A stretch of 6,361 nt of DNA from Coriobacteriia bacterium. Its GTDB lineage: Bacteria; Actinomycetota; Coriobacteriia; Coriobacteriales; UBA8131. The stretch covers positions 1-6,361 of the forward strand of contig WQXX01000062.1 of NCBI GenBank assembly GCA_009781535.1, read 5' to 3'. The notes under the pieces were generated by a model. That model was not told the DNA's origin, searched no databases, and saw only the letters and a list, made by a program, of their open reading frames with translations. The position numbers were made by a program, and so were the translations under genes. Below are positions 1 through 5,546 of this stretch, piece after piece (within the stretch, counting starts at the first letter, position 1; each line of letters opens with the position of its first letter).

Positions 1-40
1 ATCCCCTGCCAGTGAACAGTGTCATCAGCAGCCATGACAA

Positions 41-1357
41 ATGTCACGTACAATTAGCAGCATGGAGCGAATCATCGACAAAGTCATCATCACCATCTGC
101 TGTCTGGCGGTTCTTTTTCTGGTTCCGCAGACGGTCATCTTCATCGTAGGTTTGTTGCTCGCCCTTGCCGTCAGCTCCTTGCAGGAGGTGCCTGCCATCC
201 CTGGAAAGCTCCGGACAAGCGCCCTCATAGCCTACCTTGTGGCAGCGCTTTTCCTTCCCGGTCTTGCGACCTTCATACCATTGATCGCCTATGATTGCCT
301 ACGCCTCAAGAACTGGTTCCTCAAACTGTGTTGGGTGGCGCCACTGTGCCTTGCCTTGCGTGAGACCGATTATCTGGTCTTTCTCTTTGTCGCCGTGGTC
401 GCGATGATCTCCTTTGGGCTTTCGTTAAGGACTGAGCGCATCGAGGCCGAGCGTCATACTTATCTGCAGCTCCGCGACGAATTGCGTGAGCTTTCCTTGA
501 GCCTCGAGCAGAAGAACCGCGACCTTCAGGATAAGCAGGATTATGAGGTACGGCTTGCCACGCTTGCCGAGCGCGGCCGTATCGCGCGTGAGATCCACGA
601 CAACGTGGGGCATCTGCTCACACGTTCGGTGCTCCAGATCGAGGCGGCACAGGTGCTTCATGCTGATGACACCTCGCTCAAGACAGAGCTTGAACAACTC
701 GGCGCAACGATACACGAGGCATTTGATACCGTGCGGGCAAGCGTTCACGACCTGCATGATGAGTCATTCGACCTCCATACGCAGCTCTTTGCAATCGCAC
801 AGAATTCCCCACTTGAGGTCAGCCTCGAATATCAGGTTGAAGATATCCCCGACACGATCGGTTATGGCTTCATCGCCATGGTTCGGGAGGCTGTTGCCAA
901 CGCAGCAAAACACAGCGACGCGACCCGGGTCAGGGTATCGGTTGTCGAGTATCCGGCATTCTGGCAACTGGTCGTGCATGACAACGGGAGCAGGAACCCG
1001 TTTACGGACGCTGCTGGCGGGCACGCTGATGGGATTGGATTTACTGATGTTGATGGGCGGGATCAGGGCTTTGGACTTGCAGCTACCGAGGTACGCAGCC
1101 AGGACTTTGGACTTACAGCTTCCGAGGAGCGCAACCGTGGCGCTGGTCGTGTGACCAGCGAGGAACGCAGAGGTCCCACAGGTCGTGCGGTCGTGGAGGA
1201 ACGCAGAGGTGGCATCGGCCTCAAGACTATGGAGGAACGCAGGGGTGGCATCGGTCTCAAAACCATGGAGGAACGCGCCCGCAGTTGGGGAGGTATACTG
1301 AGAATCGACTACGACAAGGGCTTTCGGGTCTTTGTCTCCATCCCCAAGTTCCAATAA
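41..1357 (+). CDS. Membrane sensor histidine kinase (NarL/LytS-like, HisKA_3) with tandem-repeat insertion in the ATPase domain
   Basis: Sensor kinase that should autophosphorylate on a histidine and pass the phosphate to the regulator encoded next. Residues 14-128 hold about four or five hydrophobic membrane segments with no large extracellular loop, so the signal is probably membrane-borne or small. Residues 131-175 form a charged likely coiled coil. The HisKA_3 dimerisation helix carries the phosphoacceptor His186 in R-E-I-H-D-N-V-G-H. In the HATPase domain, the N-box (R-E-A-V-A-N-A-A-K-H, Asn287) and G1 box (Asp314-Asn315-Gly316) are intact. The G2 box is present as seven 12-residue units (residues 329-412), where relatives have one. 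The C-terminus (A-R-S-W-G-G-I-L to V-S-I-P) is normal. No good ribosome binding site precedes ATG 41; ATG 62 is an alternative start. A TGA at 35-37 in the same frame may end an upstream gene, allowing coupling. Family is confident, stimulus unknown. Confidence 0.93.
   Translation: MSRTISSMERIIDKVIITICCLAVLFLVPQTVIFIVGLLLALAVSSLQEVPAIPGKLRTSALIAYLVAALFLPGLATFIPLIAYDCLRLKNWFLKLCWVAPLCLALRETDYLVFLFVAVVAMISFGLSLRTERIEAERHTYLQLRDELRELSLSLEQKNRDLQDKQDYEVRLATLAERGRIAREIHDNVGHLLTRSVLQIEAAQVLHADDTSLKTELEQLGATIHEAFDTVRASVHDLHDESFDLHTQLFAIAQNSPLEVSLEYQVEDIPDTIGYGFIAMVREAVANAAKHSDATRVRVSVVEYPAFWQLVVHDNGSRNPFTDAAGGHADGIGFTDVDGRDQGFGLAATEVRSQDFGLTASEERNRGAGRVTSEERRGPTGRAVVEERRGGIGLKTMEERRGGIGLKTMEERARSWGGILRIDYDKGFRVFVSIPKFQ
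1025..1276 (+). repeat. Seven in-frame 36-bp (12-codon) tandem repeats inside the kinase gene
   Basis: Units begin at 1025, 1061, 1097, 1133, 1169, 1205 and 1241. Every unit is exactly 36 bp, every one ends in an Arg codon, and five of the seven end E-E-R. The last two encode identical peptides (R-G-G-I-G-L-K-T-M-E-E-R), matching the G2 box of HisKA_3 kinases. The first unit (A-D-G-I-G-F-T-D-V-D-G-R) keeps only the G-I-G core. Units 2 and 3 match at 28 of 36 bases, and units 6 and 7 at 32 of 36. There are no spacers, so this is not CRISPR. Confidence 0.93.
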
Positions 1358-1360
1358 GGA

Positions 1361-1443
1361 CTCAGCGAAAGGTCCGGCGCAAGGTAGGCGAAAGGCTCAT
1401 TTAATGGATCTGAGAACGGCTCCACGTAAGGCTCGGCGAAAGG
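1361..1443 (+). repeat. Degenerate ~12-bp tandem array between kinase and regulator genes
   Basis: Seven consecutive units (1361-1372, 1373-1384, 1385-1395, 1396-1407, 1408-1419, 1420-1431, 1432-1443) each end in GG, mostly as AAGG. Six are 12 bp and the third is 11 bp. The best units resemble CTCGGCGAAAGG. The array fills almost the whole intergenic gap. Confidence 0.75.
1438..1443 (+). promoter_or_regulatory. Ribosome binding site of the response regulator, within the last 12-bp repeat
   Basis: GAAAGG lies 7 nt before ATG 1451, a good Shine-Dalgarno distance. It is the 3' end of the last array unit, so the repeat itself provides translation initiation for the regulator and confirms this start. 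Confidence 0.7.
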
Positions 1444-1450
1444 TGCATAC

Positions 1451-2104
1451 ATGAATACAGAACGTATCCGGGTCTTGATTGTTGATGACGACCCCATTGT
1501 CCGTTCATCGCTTGCTACGATCCTGCAGGCGCAGGGCAGCATCACGGTATGCGGGGAGGGCGCGGATGGTCTTGAAGCGGTTCGGCGCTTTGAAGAAATG
1601 CTACCAGACATCTTGCTGATGGATATCCAGATGCCGCTCTGTACCGGGCTTGAGGCAGCCGAGTTGATTCTCAGCAGTCACCCGGAAGCGCGCATCGTAT
1701 TCCTTACCACTTTCTCTGACGACGAATACATCATCCGCGCCCTACGCTGCGGGGCACGAGGTTACCTCATCAAACAAGAGGTTGCACAAATCACGCCAGC
1801 GCTTCATGCGGTCATTGCTGGGCAGATGGTGCTCGGCGGAGAAGTGCTCGCCAAGGTCGATGCGCTGATAAGCCCGGCGCACGCGCCTGCGCGTGCGCCG
1901 GGCTTATCCTCCCTGGCAGGTCCTCTCACAACACGCGAATCTGAGATCGTCGAGCTCATCGCCCAAGGTCTTGACAACAAGGAGATTGCCGCACGTATCT
2001 ACATCAGCGAAGGCACCGTCCGCAACCATGTGAGCGTCATCCTCCAGAAACTCCAGCTGAAAAACCGCACCCAACTCGCCGTGTACTATTATCAGAACCT
2101 GTAG
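1451..2104 (+). CDS. NarL/FixJ-family response regulator (REC + LuxR-type HTH)
   Basis: DNA-binding response regulator of 217 residues, typical for the family. The receiver domain (about residues 5-125) has the acidic pocket Asp12-Asp14, the phosphoacceptor Asp58 in L-L-M-D-I-Q-M-P, Thr86/Thr87 and the conserved Lys108 in Y-L-I-K. The LuxR/GerE helix-turn-helix spans about residues 158-214 (L-T-T-R-E-S-E-I-V onwards), with the recognition helix around S-E-G-T-V-R-N-H-V. It follows the kinase in the same direction with a 93-bp gap and is almost certainly its partner. Phosphorylation should promote dimerisation and promoter binding; targets are unknown. The linker between the domains (residues 139-153, S-P-A-H-A-P-A-R-A-P) is encoded by a perfect 42-nt inverted repeat, which is odd inside a coding region. 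Confidence 0.95.
   Translation: MNTERIRVLIVDDDPIVRSSLATILQAQGSITVCGEGADGLEAVRRFEEMLPDILLMDIQMPLCTGLEAAELILSSHPEARIVFLTTFSDDEYIIRALRCGARGYLIKQEVAQITPALHAVIAGQMVLGGEVLAKVDALISPAHAPARAPGLSSLAGPLTTRESEIVELIAQGLDNKEIAARIYISEGTVRNHVSVILQKLQLKNRTQLAVYYYQNL
1867..1908. repeat. Perfect 42-nt inverted repeat within the regulator gene
   Basis: The left arm GATAAGCCCGGCGCACGCGC (1867-1886) is exactly complementary to the right arm (1889-1908), with only CT between them. It is GC-rich and would form a very stable RNA hairpin or DNA cruciform. Its length is 14 codons, so inserting or removing it would keep the frame. No T-run follows, so it is not a classical terminator. Confidence 0.95.
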
Positions 2105-2124
2105 ACAATTCACATGGATTGTCA

Positions 2125-2143
2125 CACATCGCTTCGCGATGTG
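2125..2143. repeat. Small hairpin just after the two-component operon
   Basis: CACATCGC (2125-2132) pairs with GCGATGTG (2136-2143) around a TTC loop, 20 bp after the regulator stop codon. The position suits a transcription end, but no T-run follows. It could be an RNA-stabilising 3' hairpin or a weak terminator. Confidence 0.45.
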
Positions 2144-2151
2144 CACAGTAA

Positions 2152-2442
2152 TATCGATGCATATCGAACTGTTATAAGAATAACCGTCTTATCGGCGCAG
2201 GCTGCCTTTATGTAACCGACAGCAGGTTGATATTTGTGTCACTGGAAAAGAAAGGCTTTAAAGAAGAATTCCTTTTCCCTGATATACAGAGTGTCATTTA
2301 TGGAAACGTATTCAGGCACCTTGACGGGGTAGTTGTCACATTAACGAATATGACAACAATTGGTTTTGTTACACAAGAGCACGATGCTCTGATCGAGCTG
2401 GTCAACAGGAAGCTTGCTGAAACACCAAGCTCATGTTTGTAA
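2152..2442 (+). pseudogene. Remnant of a bacterial PH/GRAM-like domain protein (5' end missing)
   Basis: The frame is open from the codon after a TAA (2149-2151) to a TAA at 2440-2442. The peptide contains G-A-G-C-L-Y-V-T-D-S-R-L-I-F-V, then F-P-D-I-Q-S-V and a strand-rich tail ending in a helix (H-D-A-L-I-E-L-V-N-R-K-L). This resembles the G-x-L-y-l-T-d-x-R-l-I-F hallmark and following D-I-x-S-V of bacterial PH/GRAM-like domains. The hallmark begins before any usable start: TTG 2227 and GTG 2236 would both cut through the first strands, and no ATG lies in frame upstream. The simplest reading is a decayed or 5'-truncated gene. A short protein from GTG 2236 (AGG about 9 nt upstream) remains possible. 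The assignment is from motif memory. Confidence 0.5.
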
Positions 2443-2733
2443 CACCACCGAACGGTAGAAGTGAAGACTGACAGAATGACAGCCTGCTGTGGTGTTAAAA
2501 AACTGTCCGCAAAAAACAAATTGAGTTTTTGCTACAAAATCGAAGTTGTGTATAAGCTCAGTACTGATGGAAAAATTTGCTTTACTCACCGCAATCAATC
2601 TACCAGCGATTATATAAATCGCACAGCCTCGCCAAACCCTCGTCTGAGACCGAGACCGCCGACGCCCTAGGCTAAACCCAGGAATTCCTGGGTTTAGCAA
2701 TGCACAACTTCGAATTCGTAGCAAATACGCCCT
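2443..2733. other. AT-rich intergenic region without a convincing gene
   Basis: It holds a few short hairpins: GCAAAAAAC/GTTTTTGC with one bulge around 2509-2532, GCGATT/AATCGC at 2606-2622, and the 28-bp palindrome listed separately. An open frame from GTG 2461 to 2670 has no ribosome binding site and a low-complexity basic, proline-rich end, so I do not call it. Confidence 0.6.
2671..2698. repeat. Perfect 28-bp palindrome downstream of the acyltransferase gene
   Basis: GCTAAACCCAGGAA (2671-2684) is followed at once by its exact complement (2685-2698), with EcoRI-like GAATTC at the centre. It lies 35 bp beyond the 3' end of the minus-strand acyltransferase gene. It could be a terminator stem for that gene, though no T-run follows on either strand, or a protein-binding palindrome. 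Confidence 0.85.
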
Positions 2734-3822
2734 CTATTTTTTGCACAGCCCGAACATCCATCTGACAACGGGTATCCGCCTGCACAGCTCATAGGTCGCA
2801 TAGGTCAGAAGTACTGCCGACACAAGGATCAGAGGGAACTGAAGAACAGGGTTGTCGTTGAGCTTGAATATGAAGAACGCCACGACGACGATCCACGACT
2901 GATGGAACACATACACCCCAAAGCACGATTTTGAGAGGTAGCTCGTGACCTTGTTGCTGAAATCGAGGTAGCGCCTGCCCATCCCTAAAAGCGCCAGTAT
3001 CGATAACCAGGATACTTCCTCAAAGAATTGACCGTCGAAGTAAAGAGATACCAGTAAAGCTACAATTGCCAGTCCCAGCAGCAGGAAGCGGTACCTGTCC
3101 AGCTTCTTGAGCACGTTGTCGTTTGCAAGGAAGAAATACCCCAGCAGGAAAAACGACACATACTCGCCCGGGCTCTTGCCGCCGATATCGATATGGCTCC
3201 CGATACAGGGCAGGAGTCCCATTACGAGTATCACCACCAGCGGTATCCTGTCACCCAGAGTCCCTTTGCCTTTATTCTTGTACAAGACCATGAACGGCAG
3301 GCACACGAGAGAAAAGACAACAAGGAAAAGGATGAACCATAGGTGTCCGGTCGTCCATGCCCCGTCGTAGCCGCTCATATCAGTGACCGTAGTGAAGTAG
3401 TCAAAGTAGCTCGCCTGCCCATTGAAGAACAAGCCCGCCAAATATGACTGGATGGGAACAATGAGCAACATCCCAAACACCAGAGGCACCAGCAGCTTTT
3501 GCACCCGCTCCTTTGCGTACGCGCCTGCGCTCCGCTTTTCCAGCGCATAGCGTGAGCTGATGCCGGCAATGGCGAACAGCAACGGCATCATCCAAACGCT
3601 GCAGAAACCGATGTATATGCTGGGGAAAACCAGTTCCTGCCCATGGATATACCAGCTCTCGCCCCAGTTGTTGTATATCATGCAGACGTGATAGACGACG
3701 ATCATCTGGATACTGAAGGCCCGCAGATTGTCGATATAATGCCTGCGATTGGCTGTTAGAGATGCCGCTCCATGTTGACCGGTGATCTGGCTTGATTCGG
3801 CGCCTTGGGTCAATTCAGTCAT
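2734..3822 (-). CDS. Acyltransferase family 3 integral membrane protein
   Basis: Predicted membrane O-acyltransferase (Acyl_transf_3 fold, OafA/OpgC-like) that would move an acyl group, commonly acetyl or succinyl, onto a cell-surface glycan, lipid or small molecule. The 362 residues contain about ten hydrophobic segments. The N-terminal tail (1-28) is polar. R-H-Y-I-D-N-L-R-A-F leads into the first helix with the family R-x10-H motif (Arg34, His45). Other recognisable points are the basic loop K-E-R-V-Q-K-L-L-V-P (about 104-113), T-G-H-L-W-F-I (158-164) and S-C-F-G-V-Y-V-F-H-Q (299-308). G-H-L-W-F is reminiscent of the OpgC/MdoC branch. The start has a good ribosome binding site, GAGGGG at 3832-3837, 9 nt away. 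No glycan-biosynthesis genes are adjacent, so the substrate cannot be inferred. It appears to be transcribed alone. Confidence 0.88.
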   Translation of the reverse strand: MTELTQGAESSQITGQHGAASLTANRRHYIDNLRAFSIQMIVVYHVCMIYNNWGESWYIHGQELVFPSIYIGFCSVWMMPLLFAIAGISSRYALEKRSAGAYAKERVQKLLVPLVFGMLLIVPIQSYLAGLFFNGQASYFDYFTTVTDMSGYDGAWTTGHLWFILFLVVFSLVCLPFMVLYKNKGKGTLGDRIPLVVILVMGLLPCIGSHIDIGGKSPGEYVSFFLLGYFFLANDNVLKKLDRYRFLLLGLAIVALLVSLYFDGQFFEEVSWLSILALLGMGRRYLDFSNKVTSYLSKSCFGVYVFHQSWIVVVAFFIFKLNDNPVLQFPLILVSAVLLTYATYELCRRIPVVRWMFGLCKK

Positions 3823-3955
3823 TTCCGCGATCCCCTCTTGTTATTTACCCAATTCCCTCTGTTACCACTCACGCCTACGACATTACGAATTATGGCGATT
3901 TGAAAGCGCTATAAACCTCTTGCCACCATGCTACGGTTGCGGAGGCGATTGCGCC

Positions 3956-4004
3956 AGCAATTCTGCTTTGCAATTATCCAAAGCAGTAGCAACTCTGCTT
4001 TGCA
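3956..4004. repeat. Two 17-bp direct repeats forming alternative hairpins
   Basis: AGCAA-Y-TCTGCTTTGCA occurs at 3956-3972 and 3988-4004. CTGCTTTG (3963-3970) and its copy (3995-4002) can each pair with the single complement CAAAGCAG at 3979-3986. Both stems are 8 bp with 8-nt loops and cannot form together. Confidence 0.6.
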
Positions 4005-4101
4005 CTCATCTGTGGTTTGTGTGGAATGGAGAACTCCCAGCAACTACTGGTTTCTATTACAGAGGAAGTGGGGTCGTATCAAACATCACAATACCTGGTT
4101 G

Positions 4102-4127
4102 AGTTTTTTCATAAATGAGAAAAAACT
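4102..4127. repeat. AT-rich imperfect inverted repeat, first copy
   Basis: AGTTTTTTC (4102-4110) and GAAAAAACT (4119-4127) are complementary around an 8-nt loop. The unit is related to the longer palindrome at 4141-4168 (shared TGAGAAAAAACT) and to an inverted copy at 5518-5531 after the ATPase gene. Confidence 0.7.
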
Positions 4128-4140
4128 ATGTCGATTTGAG

Positions 4141-4168
4141 AAGTTTTTTCTCAAATGAGAAAAAACTT
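4141..4168. promoter_or_regulatory. 28-bp palindrome at the ATPase promoter, possible operator
   Basis: AAGTTTTTTCTCA (4141-4153) and TGAGAAAAAACTT (4156-4168) are exact complements separated by AA. The right arm runs into the -35 hexamer of the predicted ATPase promoter, the position expected for a repressor operator. It is not followed by a terminator-like T-run. The operator role is inferred from position and symmetry alone. Confidence 0.55.
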
Positions 4169-4195
4169 GATTCTCCCCAAGCTTTTTGGTATCCT
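4167..4195 (+). promoter_or_regulatory. Sigma-70-type promoter for the ATPase gene
   Basis: TTGATT (4167-4172) and TATCCT (4190-4195) are separated by 17 bp. Transcription would begin near 4202, just before GAAAGG (4202-4207). This argues against starting the ATPase at the upstream in-frame ATG 4115 and implies a very short leader. Confidence 0.5.
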
Positions 4196-4219
4196 ACACG
4201 AGAAAGGATGTGGTCTACC

Positions 4220-5434
4220 ATGGTGCAACGAAAGGAATACCTTGATTGGCTTATACGCTGGCGCGAACAGCAGCTTATAAAGGTGGTAACCGGAGTCAGA
4301 CGATGTGGAAAATCCACGCTGCTATCTCTATTCATGGACTATTTACGACAAACAGGTGTTGCTGAGGAACAAATCATCTCTATCAACTTAGAAGACATTG
4401 ATAATGAACACTTGTTAAACTACCAGGTGCTGCATACGTATGTGAAAGATCGGCTATGCAAAGACAGCTTTACCTATGTCTTCATCGATGAAGTGCAGAA
4501 GTGTCCTCAGTTCGAAAAAGCAGTTGACAGCCTGTTTATCAGGAACAATGTTGATATATACATAACAGGTTCAAATGCACACATACTTTCAAGTGAGCTT
4601 GCGACATTGCTTTCGGGAAGATATGTGGAGATCCGCATGCTTCCCTTGTCATTCGCAGAGTATCTGGAATTTGCTAAAGACAAGAATGATCTCAAGCGCA
4701 GCGACATTGTATCGGAGTTCACTGACTATCTCCAGTTTGGCTCATTCCCCTATGTAGCAACACTTCAAAAAGATAAGGCTGCCATCAGGGACTATATCGA
4801 AAGCATATATAACACCATTCTAATAAAGGATGTTGCGCGCCGAAAAGGGATTAATGATGTTCCTGTTTTGGAAAGTATCGTACGATTCCTGTGCAGCTGT
4901 ATCGGTAGTCCAATATCAGCAAACAGAATCAGCGATGCCATTAACTCAAGCGGCAGAAGGATTTCGGTTAATACGGTCGAGGGCTATCTGCGTGCATTGA
5001 CTGACAGCTATATATTCTATAAAGTCGACCGTTTCGACATCAGGGGCAAGCAGTTCTTGAAAACCCTCGGGAAGTATTACATCGTCGACACCGGGCTCAG
5101 AAATATGCTTGTTGGTTCAGGCAGTATAGAATTAGGGCATCTGCTCGAAAACGTCGTTTATCTCGAATTGATCCGAAGGGGGTATCGGGTCAACATTGGA
5201 AAACTCGCAGAAAAAGAGGTTGATTTTATCGCAGAAGATTCTTTGGAAATGGCTTACTATCAAGTCTCTGCTTCCACGCTTGATGAGAATACATTAAGAC
5301 GTGAGCTTGAGCCATTACAAAGAATCTCTGACAATCATCCTAAGCTTTTATTGACTCTTGATGATTACCTGCCAAATGCAAATTATGACGGGGTGATAAA
5401 AAAGAACGTGCTTGATTGGTTGTTAGAAAAATGA
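4220..5434 (+). CDS. AAA+ ATPase with DUF4143 C-terminal domain
   Basis: P-loop ATPase of the large, poorly understood AAA/DUF4143 family. Numbered from ATG 4220 (404 residues): Walker A G-V-R-R-C-G-K-S-T (25-33), Walker B Y-V-F-I-D-E-V-Q (86-93), sensor-like T-G-S-N (116-119), then the family stretch L-L-S-G-R-Y-V-E-I-R-M-L-P-L-S-F-A-E-Y-L. The C-terminal part has Y-Y-I-V-D-T-G-L-R-N, L-E-N-V-V-Y-L-E-L and K-E-V-D-F-I-A-E, a PD-(D/E)XK-like layout with Q-V-S near the usual lysine position, so nuclease activity is doubtful. Homologues usually begin M-x-x-R-K-E-Y-L, favouring ATG 4220. In-frame ATG 4208 abuts GAAAGG, and ATG 4115 lies upstream of the predicted promoter. Codon use is more AT-rich than in the flanking genes, suggesting transfer. 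Biological role unknown. Confidence 0.88.
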   Translation: MVQRKEYLDWLIRWREQQLIKVVTGVRRCGKSTLLSLFMDYLRQTGVAEEQIISINLEDIDNEHLLNYQVLHTYVKDRLCKDSFTYVFIDEVQKCPQFEKAVDSLFIRNNVDIYITGSNAHILSSELATLLSGRYVEIRMLPLSFAEYLEFAKDKNDLKRSDIVSEFTDYLQFGSFPYVATLQKDKAAIRDYIESIYNTILIKDVARRKGINDVPVLESIVRFLCSCIGSPISANRISDAINSSGRRISVNTVEGYLRALTDSYIFYKVDRFDIRGKQFLKTLGKYYIVDTGLRNMLVGSGSIELGHLLENVVYLELIRRGYRVNIGKLAEKEVDFIAEDSLEMAYYQVSASTLDENTLRRELEPLQRISDNHPKLLLTLDDYLPNANYDGVIKKNVLDWLLEK

Positions 5435-5490
5435 CCGAAAGAAAAAGTGAAGAAGGGCGATAGAGCCATCTGTAAACCACTTCCCTGCAC

Positions 5491-5517
5491 ACTGAAAGAC
5501 TTCTTTCAGTAGCACGG
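5491..5517 (+). terminator. Hairpin terminator after the ATPase gene
   Basis: ACTGAAAGA (5491-5499) and TCTTTCAGT (5502-5510) are perfect complements with a CT loop, about 56 bp after the stop codon. AGCACGG then a run of five T follows. The T-run begins 7 nt beyond the stem, so it is not ideal. The stem may also serve the convergent methylase transcript. Confidence 0.5.
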
Positions 5518-5531
5518 TTTTTCTCATTTAT
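5518..5531 (-). repeat. Inverted copy of the ATPase upstream repeat
   Basis: TTTTTCTCATTTAT is the exact reverse complement of 4111-4124. With the upstream copies it brackets the ATPase gene in opposite orientation. Confidence 0.65.
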
Positions 5532-5546
5532 AAACTTGTATTTGGC

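Larger units (their letters stand above)
3823..4219. other. Divergent intergenic region between acyltransferase and ATPase genes
   Basis: This 397-bp gap must carry promoters for both neighbours. On the minus side I see the ribosome binding site at 3832-3837 and only weak promoter-like hexamers. The plus side holds a repeated CTGCTTTG/CAAAGCAG hairpin set, two AT-rich inverted repeats and a good promoter, each listed separately. Open frames across 3782-4102 and 3928-4158 show no protein-like features. Confidence 0.6.

Noticed and set aside
2..37. Possible C-terminal tail of an upstream gene ending in TGA at 35-37
   Set aside because: Only eleven codons are visible, with no recognisable sequence; mentioned only as a coupling possibility.
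543..1154. Alternative plus-strand frame of 203 codons within the kinase
   Set aside because: Shadow of the real gene: basic, serine-rich, no motifs and no ribosome binding site.
1025..1276. 36-bp periodicity resembling CRISPR repeat length
   Set aside because: The units are contiguous, have no spacers, and lie in frame inside a kinase reading frame.
764..1354. Long antisense open frame (196 codons) through the kinase repeats
   Set aside because: A 36-bp period is a multiple of three, so any frame open in one unit tends to stay open through all. The product has no recognisable domain, and the sense strand encodes a clear kinase.
1309..1611. Antisense frame with repeated E-P-F peptides over the 12-bp array
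   Set aside because: The peptide repeat follows from the DNA array on the other strand. The frame runs antisense through the receiver domain and has no independent support.
2461..2670. 69-codon frame from GTG 2461
   Set aside because: No ribosome binding site, biased low-complexity end, no motif, and its end runs up to the palindrome.
3782..4158. Overlapping open frames in the acyltransferase-ATPase intergenic region
   Set aside because: One begins inside the acyltransferase gene on the opposite strand, and neither has a ribosome binding site or protein-like composition. The region is better explained by repeats and a promoter.
4115..4219. N-terminal extension of the ATPase from ATG 4115
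   Set aside because: It would translate the palindrome and the predicted promoter, lacks a ribosome binding site, and extends beyond the usual family N-terminus.
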